This document shows positions 53,801 through 62,922 of a DNA stretch of 64,000 bases, one piece after another. The notes below the pieces were generated by a model. It saw only the letters and a program-made list of their open reading frames with translations. It was not told the DNA's origin and ran no database searches. The position numbers were made by a program, and so were the translations under genes. Origin of the DNA: Chrysophaeum taylorii (lineage: Eukaryota > Sar > Pelagophyceae > Pelagomonadales > Pelagomonadaceae); the NCBI GenBank assembly GCA_029834535.1, contig JAQMWT010000003.1, positions 62,001 through 126,000 on the forward strand. The letters run 5' to 3'. Position 1 is the stretch's first letter, and every line of letters begins with the position of its first letter.

Positions 53801-54800
53801 TTTCCCGCTGTGTCTCAGCGCACTCAACTTACCTTCGACCTTTGGCATGCTCGTCTTGGTCATTATAGTCCTCCCTATCTTCGGCGTTTGTCTTCTCTTG
53901 CTGTTGGCGCACGTTTTCCCGAGCTCCGCGTCGCTTTCTTTTTGTCCTGCTTGTGCTCTCGGTAAAATGCATGCTGCGCATGTTGGCCAACGTAAAGCTC
54001 ATGCTTCCGCTTCCACTTCGCCTCCTTCCTCCGAGCCTTTGTCTCGTCCACGTGCCGTTGCGCCCTACCTTATTATCCACGCCGATCTCATGTTTGCCGG
54101 CGTCCCATCCTTCATATATCAAGATCGCGCGATCCTCACGTTTGTCGATGATGATACGCGCCGCCGCACGCGTTACTTTGCTCCACGACACGATGCCCTT
54201 ACGAACGCTCGTCAACTCGAACTTTTTCTGTCTACCGTGGTTCGCCCATTCGGATATCGCATTGCCCTCATCTACACCGATCGTGACCGCTCTCTTATGG
54301 GCCAATTCGAAACCTTCTGTCTGGGCAACAATATTGCGCTTAAGCGCGCTCCGGCAGCACAGTCCAAAACTTCACAGGCGCACGCTTCTTCCGGTGTTGT
54401 GGAACGCTCTCATCGCGCAACCGCTGATATTACTCGCACTCTTTTGGTACATGCGCACCGTCCACCTGATTTTTGGCGTTGGGCCATGGAAACGGCTGAC
54501 TTCATCTCTGAGCGTATGCCAAATGCCTCTAATCCTGGATATATGACGCCATATGAAATGCTACATGAAACTCTACCACGTGTCGATTTTCTTCGTGTTT
54601 GGGGCTGTCCTGCTGCAATTCTTACTGGCGACAAATGGCCTACCAAAGCTATAACCGGTATCTTCATTGGGTATCCCTCTGCAGGCCCTGGATATCGCAT
54701 ATTGCTTCAACGCCCAACAGGTCCTGTCATCCACACCTCGATTGATGTTGTTTTTGACGAAAATTTCGCTCTGCGTAAGTCACTGTCCTCTCAACCCCTT
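53800..54800 (+). pseudogene. Integrase of D2
   Basis: LTFDLWHARLGHYSPPYLRR gives the two histidines and CPACALGKMHAA the two cysteines of the zinc domain. IHADLMFAGVPSFIYQDRAI (first aspartate), FGYRIALIYTDRDRSLMGQF (second) and SSGVVERSHRATADITRTLL (the glutamate) form the DDE core. DFWRWAMETADFISERMPN, LRVWGCPAAIL and GIFIGYPSAGPGYRIL follow as in other Copia elements. Confidence 0.88.
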
Positions 54801-55309
54801 CCTCCGTCTCTAGTGGATTCTCGTTTTCCTGACTTATTTTATTACGACCCTCGTTTATCTTCCGCAATCGCGCCCATGTCTTCTGTTTTTGATGCTCCGG
54901 AGCCGGCCTTATCGGGACTGATCACCCCTGAAACAACTCAACCGTCACTGAATACACTGTTACCGGACAATACGAAACGTGCACCATTACGTCGTGCCAG
55001 ACGGGGCCGACCGCGCAAAGTCGACCAACGCGCGTTACAACAACCAACAAACTTTTTTACGGGCGATTCTGTTTCCTCCTGTCACGATGTTGATTCTGTT
55101 TCCTCTGTCGCTTCTGTTTCCTCCTGTAACTCTTTGTATGTCTCTTCTGTTAGCTTTCGTTTGTTAGTTCATTATGTCTTCCTTCCCCTTTGTTTAGCTA
55201 ACACCCTTGTTGATCCCCATGCACACGTTTATTACTCTGCTTCCGAAGAAATGTCTCAGTATTCAGACCTTGACGAAACTACTATTACTTCCACCCATTT
55301 ACGTGAAGC

Positions 55310-56300
55310 TTTAGCTCCGACCACTCCGGAGCGTCCTGGCTGGTTGCAAGCCATCGCTAAAGAATACAGCTCTCTTGGTCAGCTTGGTTGTTGGGATGTG
55401 ATTCGCCTTCCTGAGACTTTTTCTGGCAACATTTGTACCCTCAAGTGGATCCTCCGCAAGAAGTATGACTCTGGCCGCTTCAAATCGTACAAGGCCCGCC
55501 TCGTCGTCCGCGGTTACACCCAGGTTCACGGCATTGATTATCATGACACCTACTCACCGGTTGCCAACATCGTCACGATCCGTTTCTTTCTAACCTTTGT
55601 CGCTGTTCATGACTGGGATTTGCACAAGTGGGATGTCAGCTCCGCTTTTATTCAAGCTCCCATTGACGACGACATCTATGTCTGGCCACCCGAAGGCTAT
55701 GCTCCTCGCCAACCGATGGTTCCAAAATTGTTTACAAGCTCCGTCGCTCTTGGTATGGTTGCAAACAAGCTTGTCGCAATTGGTGGCTTTATTTGGAACG
55801 CTTCCTTCTCAATGATTGTGGCTTCGTCCGCGGATCTGGTGGCACTTGCTATTACAAGCTCGTGCTTAATTCTACCGTCGTTCTCCGTCTCGTTTTGGTC
55901 GTTGATGATCTTCTTGTGGCGCACCCTCGTCATTGCATTGGCCATTACCAAGCCTTTTTCCTCCGTTTCCGCGCTTTCACTGACGTCAATGAACTTGATC
56001 TCACCTCTTACGTTGGTCTTCGCATTGCGCGTGATCGCCCTAGGAGAACCGTCACTCTTGACCAATCCCATGCTATCCGTGAAATCCTTACCGAACATCG
56101 CTTCATCAACAGTAAACCCGAACTCACTCCCGCTCCCAAAGGTCTTCATCTTTCTGCGGCTGATTGTCCTACTCCTGGTTCTCCAGATCACATTTTCATG
56201 GCACGCATCCCTTTTCGCCGTATTGTTGGCTGTGTCCTCTTCATCTCCATCATGACTCGCCCTGATATCACTTGGTCCGTCAATCAGTGTGCGCGTTTTC
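55310..56300 (+). pseudogene. Reverse transcriptase of D2
   Basis: PERPGWLQAIAKEYSSLGQL, NICTLKWILRKKYDSGRFKS, YKARLVVRGYTQVHGIDYHD, VHDWDLHKWDVSSAFIQAP and IDDDIYVWPPEGYAPRQP. Then GTCYYKLVLNSTVVLRLVLV with VDDLLVAHP (catalytic Y/VDD box), YVGLRIARDRPRRTVTLDQS and CVLFISIMTRPDITWSVNQC. Complete set of Copia RT landmarks. Confidence 0.9.
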
Positions 56301-56875
56301 CCCACAATCCTGGTAAACCCCACTGGCACGCTTTATCCCACACTCTACGTTATCTCGGCGGTTCTCAGGATCTTGCCCTTATTCTTGGTCGCGATTCTAC
56401 CCTGCGTCTCTCTGGTTATTCCGACTCCAGGTGGGCCGACGACCCTGATGACCGCCACTCTACAACTGGTTTTTGTTTTCTCCTTGCTGGCTCTATGATA
56501 GCCTACTGCTCCCGCTCGCAGTACTTACTTGCCCGCTCTTCTTTTGAAGCTGAATTGCTCGCTCTTTACGCTGCTACTGCTGAGCTCTCTTGGCTTCTCA
56601 AACTTTTTGATGACTTTGATCTCCCTCGTCACACGGTCCCAATGTATGTTGATAATAGCACCACCGTCACCCAAGTCCGTCTCCAATGTCTCACACGGCG
56701 CACCCGCCATATAGACATTCGCTTTTACAGTACCGCCGAATATCATCGCAACCACATCATTGATCTCAAACACATACCCCGCCTTCACAATCTTAGCGAC
56801 ATTTTCACCCGCAGTACGGGAGCTCCTTCCTTCCTCCGGCTTCGTGCTCTTTACCTCACTTCGTGCTCTTCGCCC
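56300..56875 (+). pseudogene. RNase H of D2
   Basis: HTLRYLGGSQDLALILGRDS, LSGYSDSRWADDPDDRHSTT, SRSQYLLARSSFEAELLALY, ATAELSWLLKLFDDFDLPRH, VDNSTTVTQ and RHIDIRFYSTAEYHRNHIID, ending HNLSDIFTRSTGAPSFLRLR. Standard Copia RNase H and C-terminal tail. Confidence 0.9.
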
Positions 56876-56944
56876 TGATCTCTGTTGTTTTTTTTTCCTT
56901 TCTTGCCGCAATGCCTCTATGACGTCTGCCTCAAAGCTTCTCCT

Positions 56945-57057
56945 CTGTGAGCGTCTCACTTACCCCTTTTTCCTTTTTTTTTTTTTCTTTCTTTTTCCAG
57001 CACCTGTGTGAGGACCTCACTTACCCCTTTTTCCTTTTCTTTCTTTTCCAGCACCTG
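56945..57057 (+). repeat. Duplicated pyrimidine-rich unit before the D2 3' LTR
   Basis: Two units of TGTGAG..CTCACTTACCCC plus a T/C tract and CCAGCACC, as in D1 at 46150-46261. Conserved in both copies, so probably part of the element's 3' untranslated region (polypurine tract on the other strand or RNA-processing signal). Confidence 0.7.
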
Positions 57058-57153
57058 TGTGAGGAAGCTATGACACTTACCCCTGTACCACGTATCCAGT
57101 ATCCTTACGTCTTTCTCTTATCGCTAGTCTAACGCCTCATTCCATTCGTAACA
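57058..57153 (+). repeat. 3' LTR of D2
   Basis: 96 bp, TGTGAGGAAGC...TTCGTAACA, followed by the duplication TTCTT. Confidence 0.9.
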
Positions 57154-57158
57154 TTCTT

Positions 57159-58571
57159 AATTGTCGAATAATTGGTCCGACCGACCACCCAACATATAGA
57201 AAAATTAAGTAGTCATCTGACCGTCCGACCGGCATATAAAAATTAAATACTCATGTTGGGTTGAAGCTTAAACTATCTTGCCGATCTTAGCATAACTTGC
57301 GTGCTTGCTCCGAAGAAATGATGGCGACGCCTCCTGGGACGAGCCGCGGCGTCTCGTGCCTAAAGAGTGCCGCGACACCGAGGGACGCGCGCGGCTTGCG
57401 CGGCACCGCCCGAACGAAGCTCAGAAGCAGCAGAAGCAGCAGAAGCACCGCGACCTCGACGCGGACCAAGACCGACACGGCGTGGGAGCGTGCGGCAAGA
57501 CTAGGAAAAGGAGCGCGACCGAGCGCGAGAGCGTCCTGATACCGCGCGGCGGCAAAACGAGGAAGAGCAACGCGACCGAGCGCGAGAGCGTCGTGCTACC
57601 GGGCAGCCGCAACGGTAGGAAAAGGACCGCGAGCGCGCGCGACAGCGTCGTGCTGCGCGGTCGCAACACTATTGAAATGGAACGTTCCACGTTTGAGCAA
57701 AGGTTGAAAAATTAAATGTTCAATGAAGCTTGAAACCGTTCAACGGTCCAAAAATTGCAAGAATGCGAAGAACTCGTCGTGACGCCTCACAAAGCACAAT
57801 CGATGGAAAGCGCCGAAGAAATGATGCCGACCCCCCCCCCCCCCCCAGGCATGTCGCACACGTTGGTGTACGGCTTCAATCCCGACAAGACGTAAAGGGC
57901 CCTCAAAGCCGGAAAAGAGCCCACCATCCGCACCCTTCTCGAACACGCCGGAATCTTCCTCGAAAAAACCAACATCCAGCCCATCTCCCAACCACCATCA
58001 CCCCCCATCAATGCCCCTCTCGAACACAAACCTTCTTCCAACACCTTCGCAAAACCCTCATCGCATTCTTTACAACCCCCAGCATTGGCCCTACGTCACG
58101 TCATTCGCAACGCACTTATTACCCTGCGATCGCCAACCGTTGGTTGCGATGGAGGACGGCGCCTAACACGCTTGCTCCCTGCGGCGGCCCCGGCCGTCCC
58201 GGAGTGAGACGGTGCCTGCTCGCCTCCCGGGCTGGCCGGTTAGCACCCGGAAAAAAAGTCCGCGCTGGGATGGGGTTCGCTCGGTTGGGCAGAACGCGAC
58301 GGACAGGTCGATTGTTCGTGGACCAACACGTCCGCGGCCTGCGACGCTTTTGCACGACCTCGCATAAGAACGCGGTCCGCAGTGGCGGTCCACCATCCAC
58401 AAGTCCGTCCTCGTCCCTCGCCTCTGCCCCAACTGCGTGATTTTCCTCTGTGATTCCGTACCGGCTCCTGCCGGTCCGGCCTGGCTCCCATGCTCGGGAG
58501 AGGTCTGAAGTTAGTTAGTTAGTTATTACACGGATAGCCCCCATCAACAGCCCCAGCGTTAGCCCTTCTTA
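57159..58571 (+). repeat. Repeat F, copy 2
   Basis: It continues where F copy 1 was interrupted by D2 only in the first few bases. From about 57240 (ATACTCATGTTGGGTTGAAG) it repeats the whole F unit: arginine-rich segment 57305-57715 (KQQKHRDLDADQDRHGVGAC, RKRSATERES, NGRKRTASARDS), MERSTFEQRLKN, then the ALKAGKEPTIRTLLEHAG-type piece and CAACGCACTTATTA. SINE copy d is inserted at 58122. It ends GCGTTAGCCCTTCTTAATTA, the unoccupied version of the D2 target. Confidence 0.6.
58122..58522 (+). mobile_element. SINE-like retroposon, copy d (longest)
   Basis: 401 bp, 5' end CCCTGCGATCGCCAACCG, 3' tail AAGTTAGTTAGTTAG, flanked by TTATTA (58116-58121 and 58523-58528). F copy 1 at 51715-51730 gives the empty site (CGCACTTACTAAACGGATAG). 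It is the best reference for the family in this window. Confidence 0.8.
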
Positions 58572-58690
58572 ATTAGGGCAAGTGATGTGTGTAAGGAGTC
58601 AGTGATGTGACCCGAGAAATAAAGAGAACCAGTGATGTACCCTTGGTGCGAGTGATGTGACCTCAAGAACCAGTAATGTGACATTTACCC
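58572..58690 (-). repeat. MULE right terminal and subterminal repeats
   Basis: Four AGTGATGTGACC-type motifs followed by the 40-bp TIR (58651-58690), inverted relative to 46858-46897. Confidence 0.75.
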
Positions 58691-59031
58691 AATTTTAAAA
58701 ATAAAATACTCATGTTGGGTTGAAGCTTCAATATCTAGCCGACCTTAGCATATCTTGCGTTGCCCCGGAGAAATGATGGCGACGCCTCGTGGGACGACCC
58801 ACGGCACCTCGTGCGCAAAGAGCGCCGCGACACGGAGAGATCGGCTTGCGCGGCACCGCCTGACCGAAGCTGAGAAGCAAGAGAAGCACCGCGACCTCGA
58901 CGCGGACCAAAAAACGACAGCGCGCGCGAGCGTGTGGCAAGACTAGGAAAATGAGCTTGACCGACCGCGAGAGCGTCGTGCTACCGCGCGCGGGCGCAAC
59001 ACGAGGAAAAGCAACGCGACCAAGCGCGAGA
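58691..59031 (+). repeat. Repeat F, copy 3 (partial)
   Basis: AATACTCATGTTGGGTTGAA near 58700, then a shorter arginine-rich segment (58800-59030) with the same CGCGACCTCGACGCGGACCA wording. It is interrupted at 59040 by the TIR element and resumes at 60438. Confidence 0.7.
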
Positions 59032-59039
59032 GCCTCGTG

Positions 59040-60429
59040 TATGACTCGCGTATTTCCGGGAAAGTGAACAGCCAACCTGGAAGCTTCCGGAAATGTTCAG
59101 TTTTTTCCATTTCCGTGGAATCCGGAAACTGGAGAGGATTTTTTCGGCCACCTGACGGACTGAGCCCAAAGTGGCTAAAACGCTCAATAGAGACACGTGG
59201 GTGTCCACTGAGGTGTCTGCGACCACCACCAGTGCGGGGAGTGCGGTGGTGTGAGCACGCAAGGCGTTCAGTGGCTTTAGGAAAGTCTTTAAAGGTCAAC
59301 TGCTAAGAGGGGGGGGGGGGCGAACGTGAGTATGCGGTTGCCTCCGTGGTTTGTTTGAGTGTTGCGTTTAACTTCGATTGCAATGCTAGCAGCGTTTCAG
59401 TCGTAACGCTTGAGGCTTTGAGAGCTTCGAGAGCTTCGAACCTCAGTCGTCGATGCGGCGGCGCTGGCGAGGAGTCTCGTCGACGTCGGCACCATCTAGG
59501 ATAAGCGGCCGGCGGGAAGAGGTAACAGAGGCAGATGGGAGTGTCTTCTTCAGATAGCACCAGCAACCTTTCTTAACAGTCGGAGTTCGACTGTCGTCCA
59601 CATAGTTTTCGAGTTTAAGCCTCTGCTGACAAGGCGCGTTGTTGTCCCACTGAGCGTCGTAGTTGTAGACCCGGGCCCGCGGCTTGAACTTGACCACCCT
59701 CCAACCACCACAGATGGCTCTTAAAGTTTGTCGTCGAGGTGTCCAAGCAGCAAAGTAGAACGTAGAGCGGGATCTTTTCGTCCTCGCGGAGAAAGGAAGC
59801 CGGCTTGTCGACGAACGAGAAGCCAGGAGGAACTTCAAACTCATCGAAGTAGACCGCACCACCTTGCTCTTCTTCTCTCCCGTCATCGTCGTCTTCAAAA
59901 TCAAGATCTTCGTCGTCCTTGCCGCCATTGTCGGCATCGTGGCTCTCACCCGGCAGATAGTCCCCGATGTTCGCGCGTTGAAACTCTAGGCCACGATGGG
60001 TCTGCCTTGAGCGTCAGCTTTGTCTTGACGTTGGCCGCGACCGTCAACTTCGACGGGGTCGTCCGTGTAAAGGTTCCAGGGGCGTCCAGCACTGCCTCTT
60101 CACTAAAGAACGCCATCACGCTCAAACCTTTGTCACTGAAAGTATGACCCCTGTAAGGTTCACTCAGCACCTTGTGAACCGCGGGGGGGGACCTCCCGCC
60201 CATCCCACTCAAGCGTGTTGTCCATGACACCAACACGAACGTGCACGCCGGCGCTCACACTAAGCGGTCTGACAGTGGGCGAACGTGGAGGCCTTCCGCG
60301 CGCGCTACATGCTGAATATTCATGATTTGACGCACTTTTCCAGCCTCTGAGAGGCATTCGGAAATTTCTGGATATGTATGGATAATTCGATTTCCATAAT
60401 TTTCCATTTTCTTTTCCGTGCGAGTCATA
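59040..60429. mobile_element. hAT-like TIR element with captured coding fragment
   Basis: 1390 bp with a perfect 10-bp inverted repeat TATGACTCGC / GCGAGTCATA (59040-59049, 60420-60429) and a perfect 8-bp target duplication GCCTCGTG (59032-59039, 60430-60437). An 8-bp duplication with short TIRs is typical of hAT transposons; other 8-bp superfamilies (P, Merlin) are possible. Subterminal TTTCCGGAAA-like motifs occur at both ends. No transposase is recognisable, so it is non-autonomous. It lies inside repeat F. Confidence 0.72.
59449..60357 (-). pseudogene. Coding-like fragment inside the hAT-like element
   Basis: Minus-strand protein-like stretches in more than one frame: VHVRVGVMDNTLEWDGREVP, SEPYRGHTFSDKGLSVMAFF, then an acidic run near 59900, then GGWRVVKFKPRARVYNYDAQ and RTPTVKKGCWCYLKK, ending RQRRRIDD with a stop at about 59449. 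Frame changes occur around 59700-59760 and 59950. I do not recognise a family. TCTTTAAAGGTCAACTGCTAAGAGGG at 59286-59311 resembles the array unit of H3. Probably a captured gene fragment rather than the transposase. Confidence 0.4.
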
Positions 60430-60437
60430 GCCTCGTG

Positions 60438-60645
60438 CTACCGGGCAGCCAGAACACGAGCAAAAGGACCGCGAGCGTATGCGATGGCGTCGTGCTACCC
60501 CGTGGTCGCAACACTATGAAATGGAACGGCCGTCCATGTTCCACCGTCCATCTACTATTCCTCCGTCCGTCTATATATCTCCGTCCGTCTACTAAAGAAT
60601 GATCGTCCATCCATTTACTACAATTAGGGCCGGCGCGGCAGGGCT
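60438..60645 (+). repeat. Repeat F, copy 3 continued, with microsatellite
   Basis: CTACCGGGCAGCCAGAACAC resumes F after the hAT-like element. A CCGT/CCAT-rich stretch (60530-60612) follows, then the end ATTAGGGCCGGCGCGG. Confidence 0.65.
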
Positions 60646-60939
60646 TTGGTTGGGAAAAAAAATAGGGATCAGTCAAGTTTGGTCAACAAGTTTGGTCAAC
60701 TTCTTTCAAGTTTGCTCGATTTGATGTATGTTTAAGGGAAAATTCACAAGTTTGGTCACTTTCAATAGAAGTTTTATCCGTTAACTTTGGTCACTCCGAA
60801 GTTGCATTAAGTTTGATAAATTAACCCTTCAAGTTTGATTAACAACCTCGTAAGTTTGGTTAACAAGTTTGATCACTACTCCTCAAACTTCCACGGTATT
60901 GACCAAACTTTGGCTTTGCGAAAAAGCTTTTAAAACGAG

Positions 60940-61680
60940 AGCTAGGTGGTGCAGTTACGCAGAATCTACCGTGGCGTTACACGCGCGGCATGGGCACCCC
61001 CCCATGACCGTCTTAGAAGGAGATCCTAAGACAGCGCGGCGATACGCAAGGAGAGCGGGCAGCGCGGCCTCGAGATCAGATTCCCACGGCTTGGCGTACT
61101 TAAGCTGGGCCCATTCTCGTACCTTCCATCGTTCGTAGAAGCCACCCAAACCGCGACTCACCACGGTGGTGTTACCGTGGTCGTACGTCATTCTTCAGCA
61201 ACAAGCGGACATCGGACACCAGACTTACGTGGTCTGCGTGAGACGGATCGCCCCATTCTGCATCCCAAAATCCGAGAGGGAGCGCGTCTATGATAATCGA
61301 CTCGGGGTCGAGAACGCGAAACTCGACGACCTCGAGAAACTGCGCGAGCAACGCCCCTGGCGCACCCAAAGATTGTAGTCCCACACTTTTGCGGGACAGT
61401 ACAGGACCACGTTCAGGAGTTCCTCACCGTCGCGTACCCGATCCGGAGTTAGCTGTCCAGCTTGGACATGGGACGGCAACGCGAACACGTGCCGTTACGC
61501 CTGCATAAACAACTCGCACGACCGTAAGTGAACACCTCCTTATCCTCCTCCTCCTCGAGCATCTCGACAACCCCGCCCCGCCGCAAGATCTCCCGCTGCT
61601 GCTGCACCGTCGAGCACTGTACGAGAAAGTCGGCAAATACAAGCTGCGGCGCGAAGGGATGTCAAGACGTCGACAGCCTC
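60940..61680 (-). pseudogene. Further coding pieces in the AAGTTTGGTCA element
   Basis: Reading leftward: FADFLVQCSTVQQQREILRR with GVVEMLEEEEDKEVFTYGRA and CLCRRNGTCSRC (about 61645-61480). Then EFRVLDPESIIIDALPLGFW, DAEWGDPSHADHVSLVSDVR (about 61330-61200), then GLGGFYERWKVREWAQLKYA and AALPALLAYRRAVLGSPSKT (about 61160-61010). Frames change between pieces, so it is broken or has introns. Protein-like and probably the transposon's main gene, but unassigned. Confidence 0.35.
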
Positions 61681-62106
61681 GCTCCGGAAGATCTCTGACA
61701 CCACCCCTGTAATTCTAACCCAGTCATCACAACGAGTCTCAAATATGACAAGTTTGATGTGGTTGTTCGAAATTTGATCACACCAAATTGAATTCGGTTT
61801 GATCACAAAAAGATACAAGTTGTGTCAATACTATGCAAGTTTGATTAGTAGAATTGAAGTTTTTTTTCATCACAAGGTCGCAAGTTTGGTCAAAAACTTT
61901 GATCAACGATATTACAAGTTTGGTCACACAGCCTCCAAGTTTGACCATACACACGCATCAACATGCGAATACTCGCAGAACAATATCCACAAACAAGGCC
62001 TGCGTAAGACAGCGCGGATACCGCGCTGTTTCGTCGCCCAAGATTATTCGGATGCGCCTTATTAGTTCGATGTTTATGACAGACTACAGCGAACGATCCC
62101 GGTTCG

Positions 62107-62364
62107 TCATCTCGTGCCTTTAGCGGATGACATTGTTGCATATGCTATCAAACGCATATGCGGAGAAGAGCCGCCTGACTTGCCCTCCATAAAGCCCCTG
62201 ATGAGGACCGACACGGCCTCGCAGAAGTGCTTCGCGCGATAGCTGGGTCTTTGTCGGCACGAAGGTTCGGAGCAGGTGTGCCTTTCAGCACACGTGACGA
62301 TATTGTCTACTTGCACATCACAACGAGCAGCACGCACATAAAAGCTGCATCTTGCATATATCAC
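62107..62364 (-). pseudogene. Cysteine-rich coding piece in the AAGTTTGGTCA element
   Basis: FYVRAARCDVQVDNIVTCAE, then RHTCSEPSCRQRPSYRAKHF and CEAVSVLIRGFMEGKSGGSS. The C-x5-C-x4-C spacing may bind zinc. It lies downstream of the putative splice donor and could be a second exon. No family recognised. Confidence 0.32.
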
Positions 62365-62413
62365 TTGAACGACAGCGCTGTCGCGCTGTAAACCATGTTG
62401 TACACGACGTCAA

Positions 62414-62728
62414 CTTACGTGTCGAGCATCATCTGCTGCAAGTCGGCCTCGAGAACACACACGCTGAACTTGGCATCTTGGTTAGGTCGAGTAAAGTGGA
62501 GCCTCGTATTTGCGCGCTCTGAGCTGCGACAGCGTACTCGGCCATCTCACATAGTCGTTTACCTTCGTCAGGGCACGCGACTTCCTGTTTTCTTTCTCGG
62601 CGTCGGTCAACGGACGTCGGGGTGTTACCACCACGCTCCCGCTCGACCTGAGCGAAGCCCGCATCGATACCGTCCTCCTCGTCGTTCGTTTCGAAGTCGA
62701 AGGACGCTCCGGAGTCACAGCGCGACAT
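62414..62728 (-). CDS. First exon-like part of an unidentified gene in the AAGTTTGGTCA element
   Basis: ATG at 62728 opens MSRCDSGASFDFETNDEEDG, IDAGFAQVERERGG, a Arg/Lys-rich run and EVACPDEGKRLCEMAEYAVA. Toward 62470 the reading STLLDLTKMPS or, in a neighbouring frame, KFSVCVLEADLQQMMLDT is followed by GTAAGT (62413-62408), a strong splice-donor sequence. The acidic-basic N-terminal layout is seen in many transposases and nuclear proteins, but no family is recognised. Confidence 0.4.
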
Positions 62729-62922
62729 GCAGAGCCGCTTAAAGCTTGATCACGGCGGGCCTTGTTTTGTCGGCAAACCCTATGTTTGGTCTCTAATCGT
62801 ATAAGTTTGGCCAGTCCAGATCTGGATTGACCAAACTTAGGTGACCAAACTTGTTGAGGGTTTACGGTGATCAAACTTATATGGTGGTTGCAAACTCGAC
62901 TTTCCCCCAAAAAAAATGAAAG

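Larger units (their letters stand above)
51764..57153 (+). mobile_element. Copia retrotransposon D2, young and nearly whole
   Basis: 5390 bp, LTRs TGTGAGG...TAACA, perfect 5-bp target duplication TTCTT (51759-51763 and 57154-57158). Order: LTR, gag with zinc knuckle, protease, integrase, RT, RNase H, pyrimidine-rich untranslated region, LTR. Apart from a tandem duplication in the 5' LTR, the two LTRs differ at one of 96 positions, so insertion is recent. Only about two or three breaks. No methyltransferase module is present. It is inserted in repeat F, whose empty counterpart exists at 58541-58575. Confidence 0.92.
46858..58690. mobile_element. Mutator-like (MULE) transposon with nested insertions, outer boundaries
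   Basis: A 40-bp terminal inverted repeat begins GGGTAAATGTCACAT at 46858 and ends ATGTGACATTTACCC at 58690, with 38 of 40 positions complementary. Near-identical 9-mers AAAAATGAA (46849-46857) and AAAAATAAA (58697-58705) are a tentative target duplication of the length MULEs make. The surrounding sequence matches repeat F (TATAGAAAAATT..ATACTCATG), so the MULE landed in an F copy. Inside are the transposase relic, repeat F, Copia D2 and SINE copy d. How F got inside is unresolved; two MULE copies brought together by rearrangement is an alternative. Confidence 0.55.
60650..62900. mobile_element. Putative DNA transposon with AAGTTTGGTCA subterminal motifs
   Basis: Around twenty copies of AAGTTTGGTCA or close variants (AAGTTTGATCA, AACTTTGGTCA) cluster in three blocks, 60665-60910, 61740-61950 and 62765-62890. 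The first two are mostly in plus orientation; the last also has the complement TGACCAAACTT. Between them minus-strand coding pieces occur. Clustered short motifs at element ends are usual for CACTA, hAT and KDZ transposons, where the transposase binds them. No clean TIR or target duplication was found, so the boundaries are approximate. Confidence 0.5.

Noticed and set aside
53500-54000. A methyltransferase module in the D family
   Set aside because: D2 goes directly from protease to the integrase zinc domain with no extra coding space, so the module is confined to the TAGAG-type elements and A.
46849-58705. A firm 9-bp MULE target duplication
   Set aside because: The best pair (AAAAATGAA/AAAAATAAA) is A-rich, has one mismatch and sits 6 bp away from one TIR end, so it is reported only as tentative.
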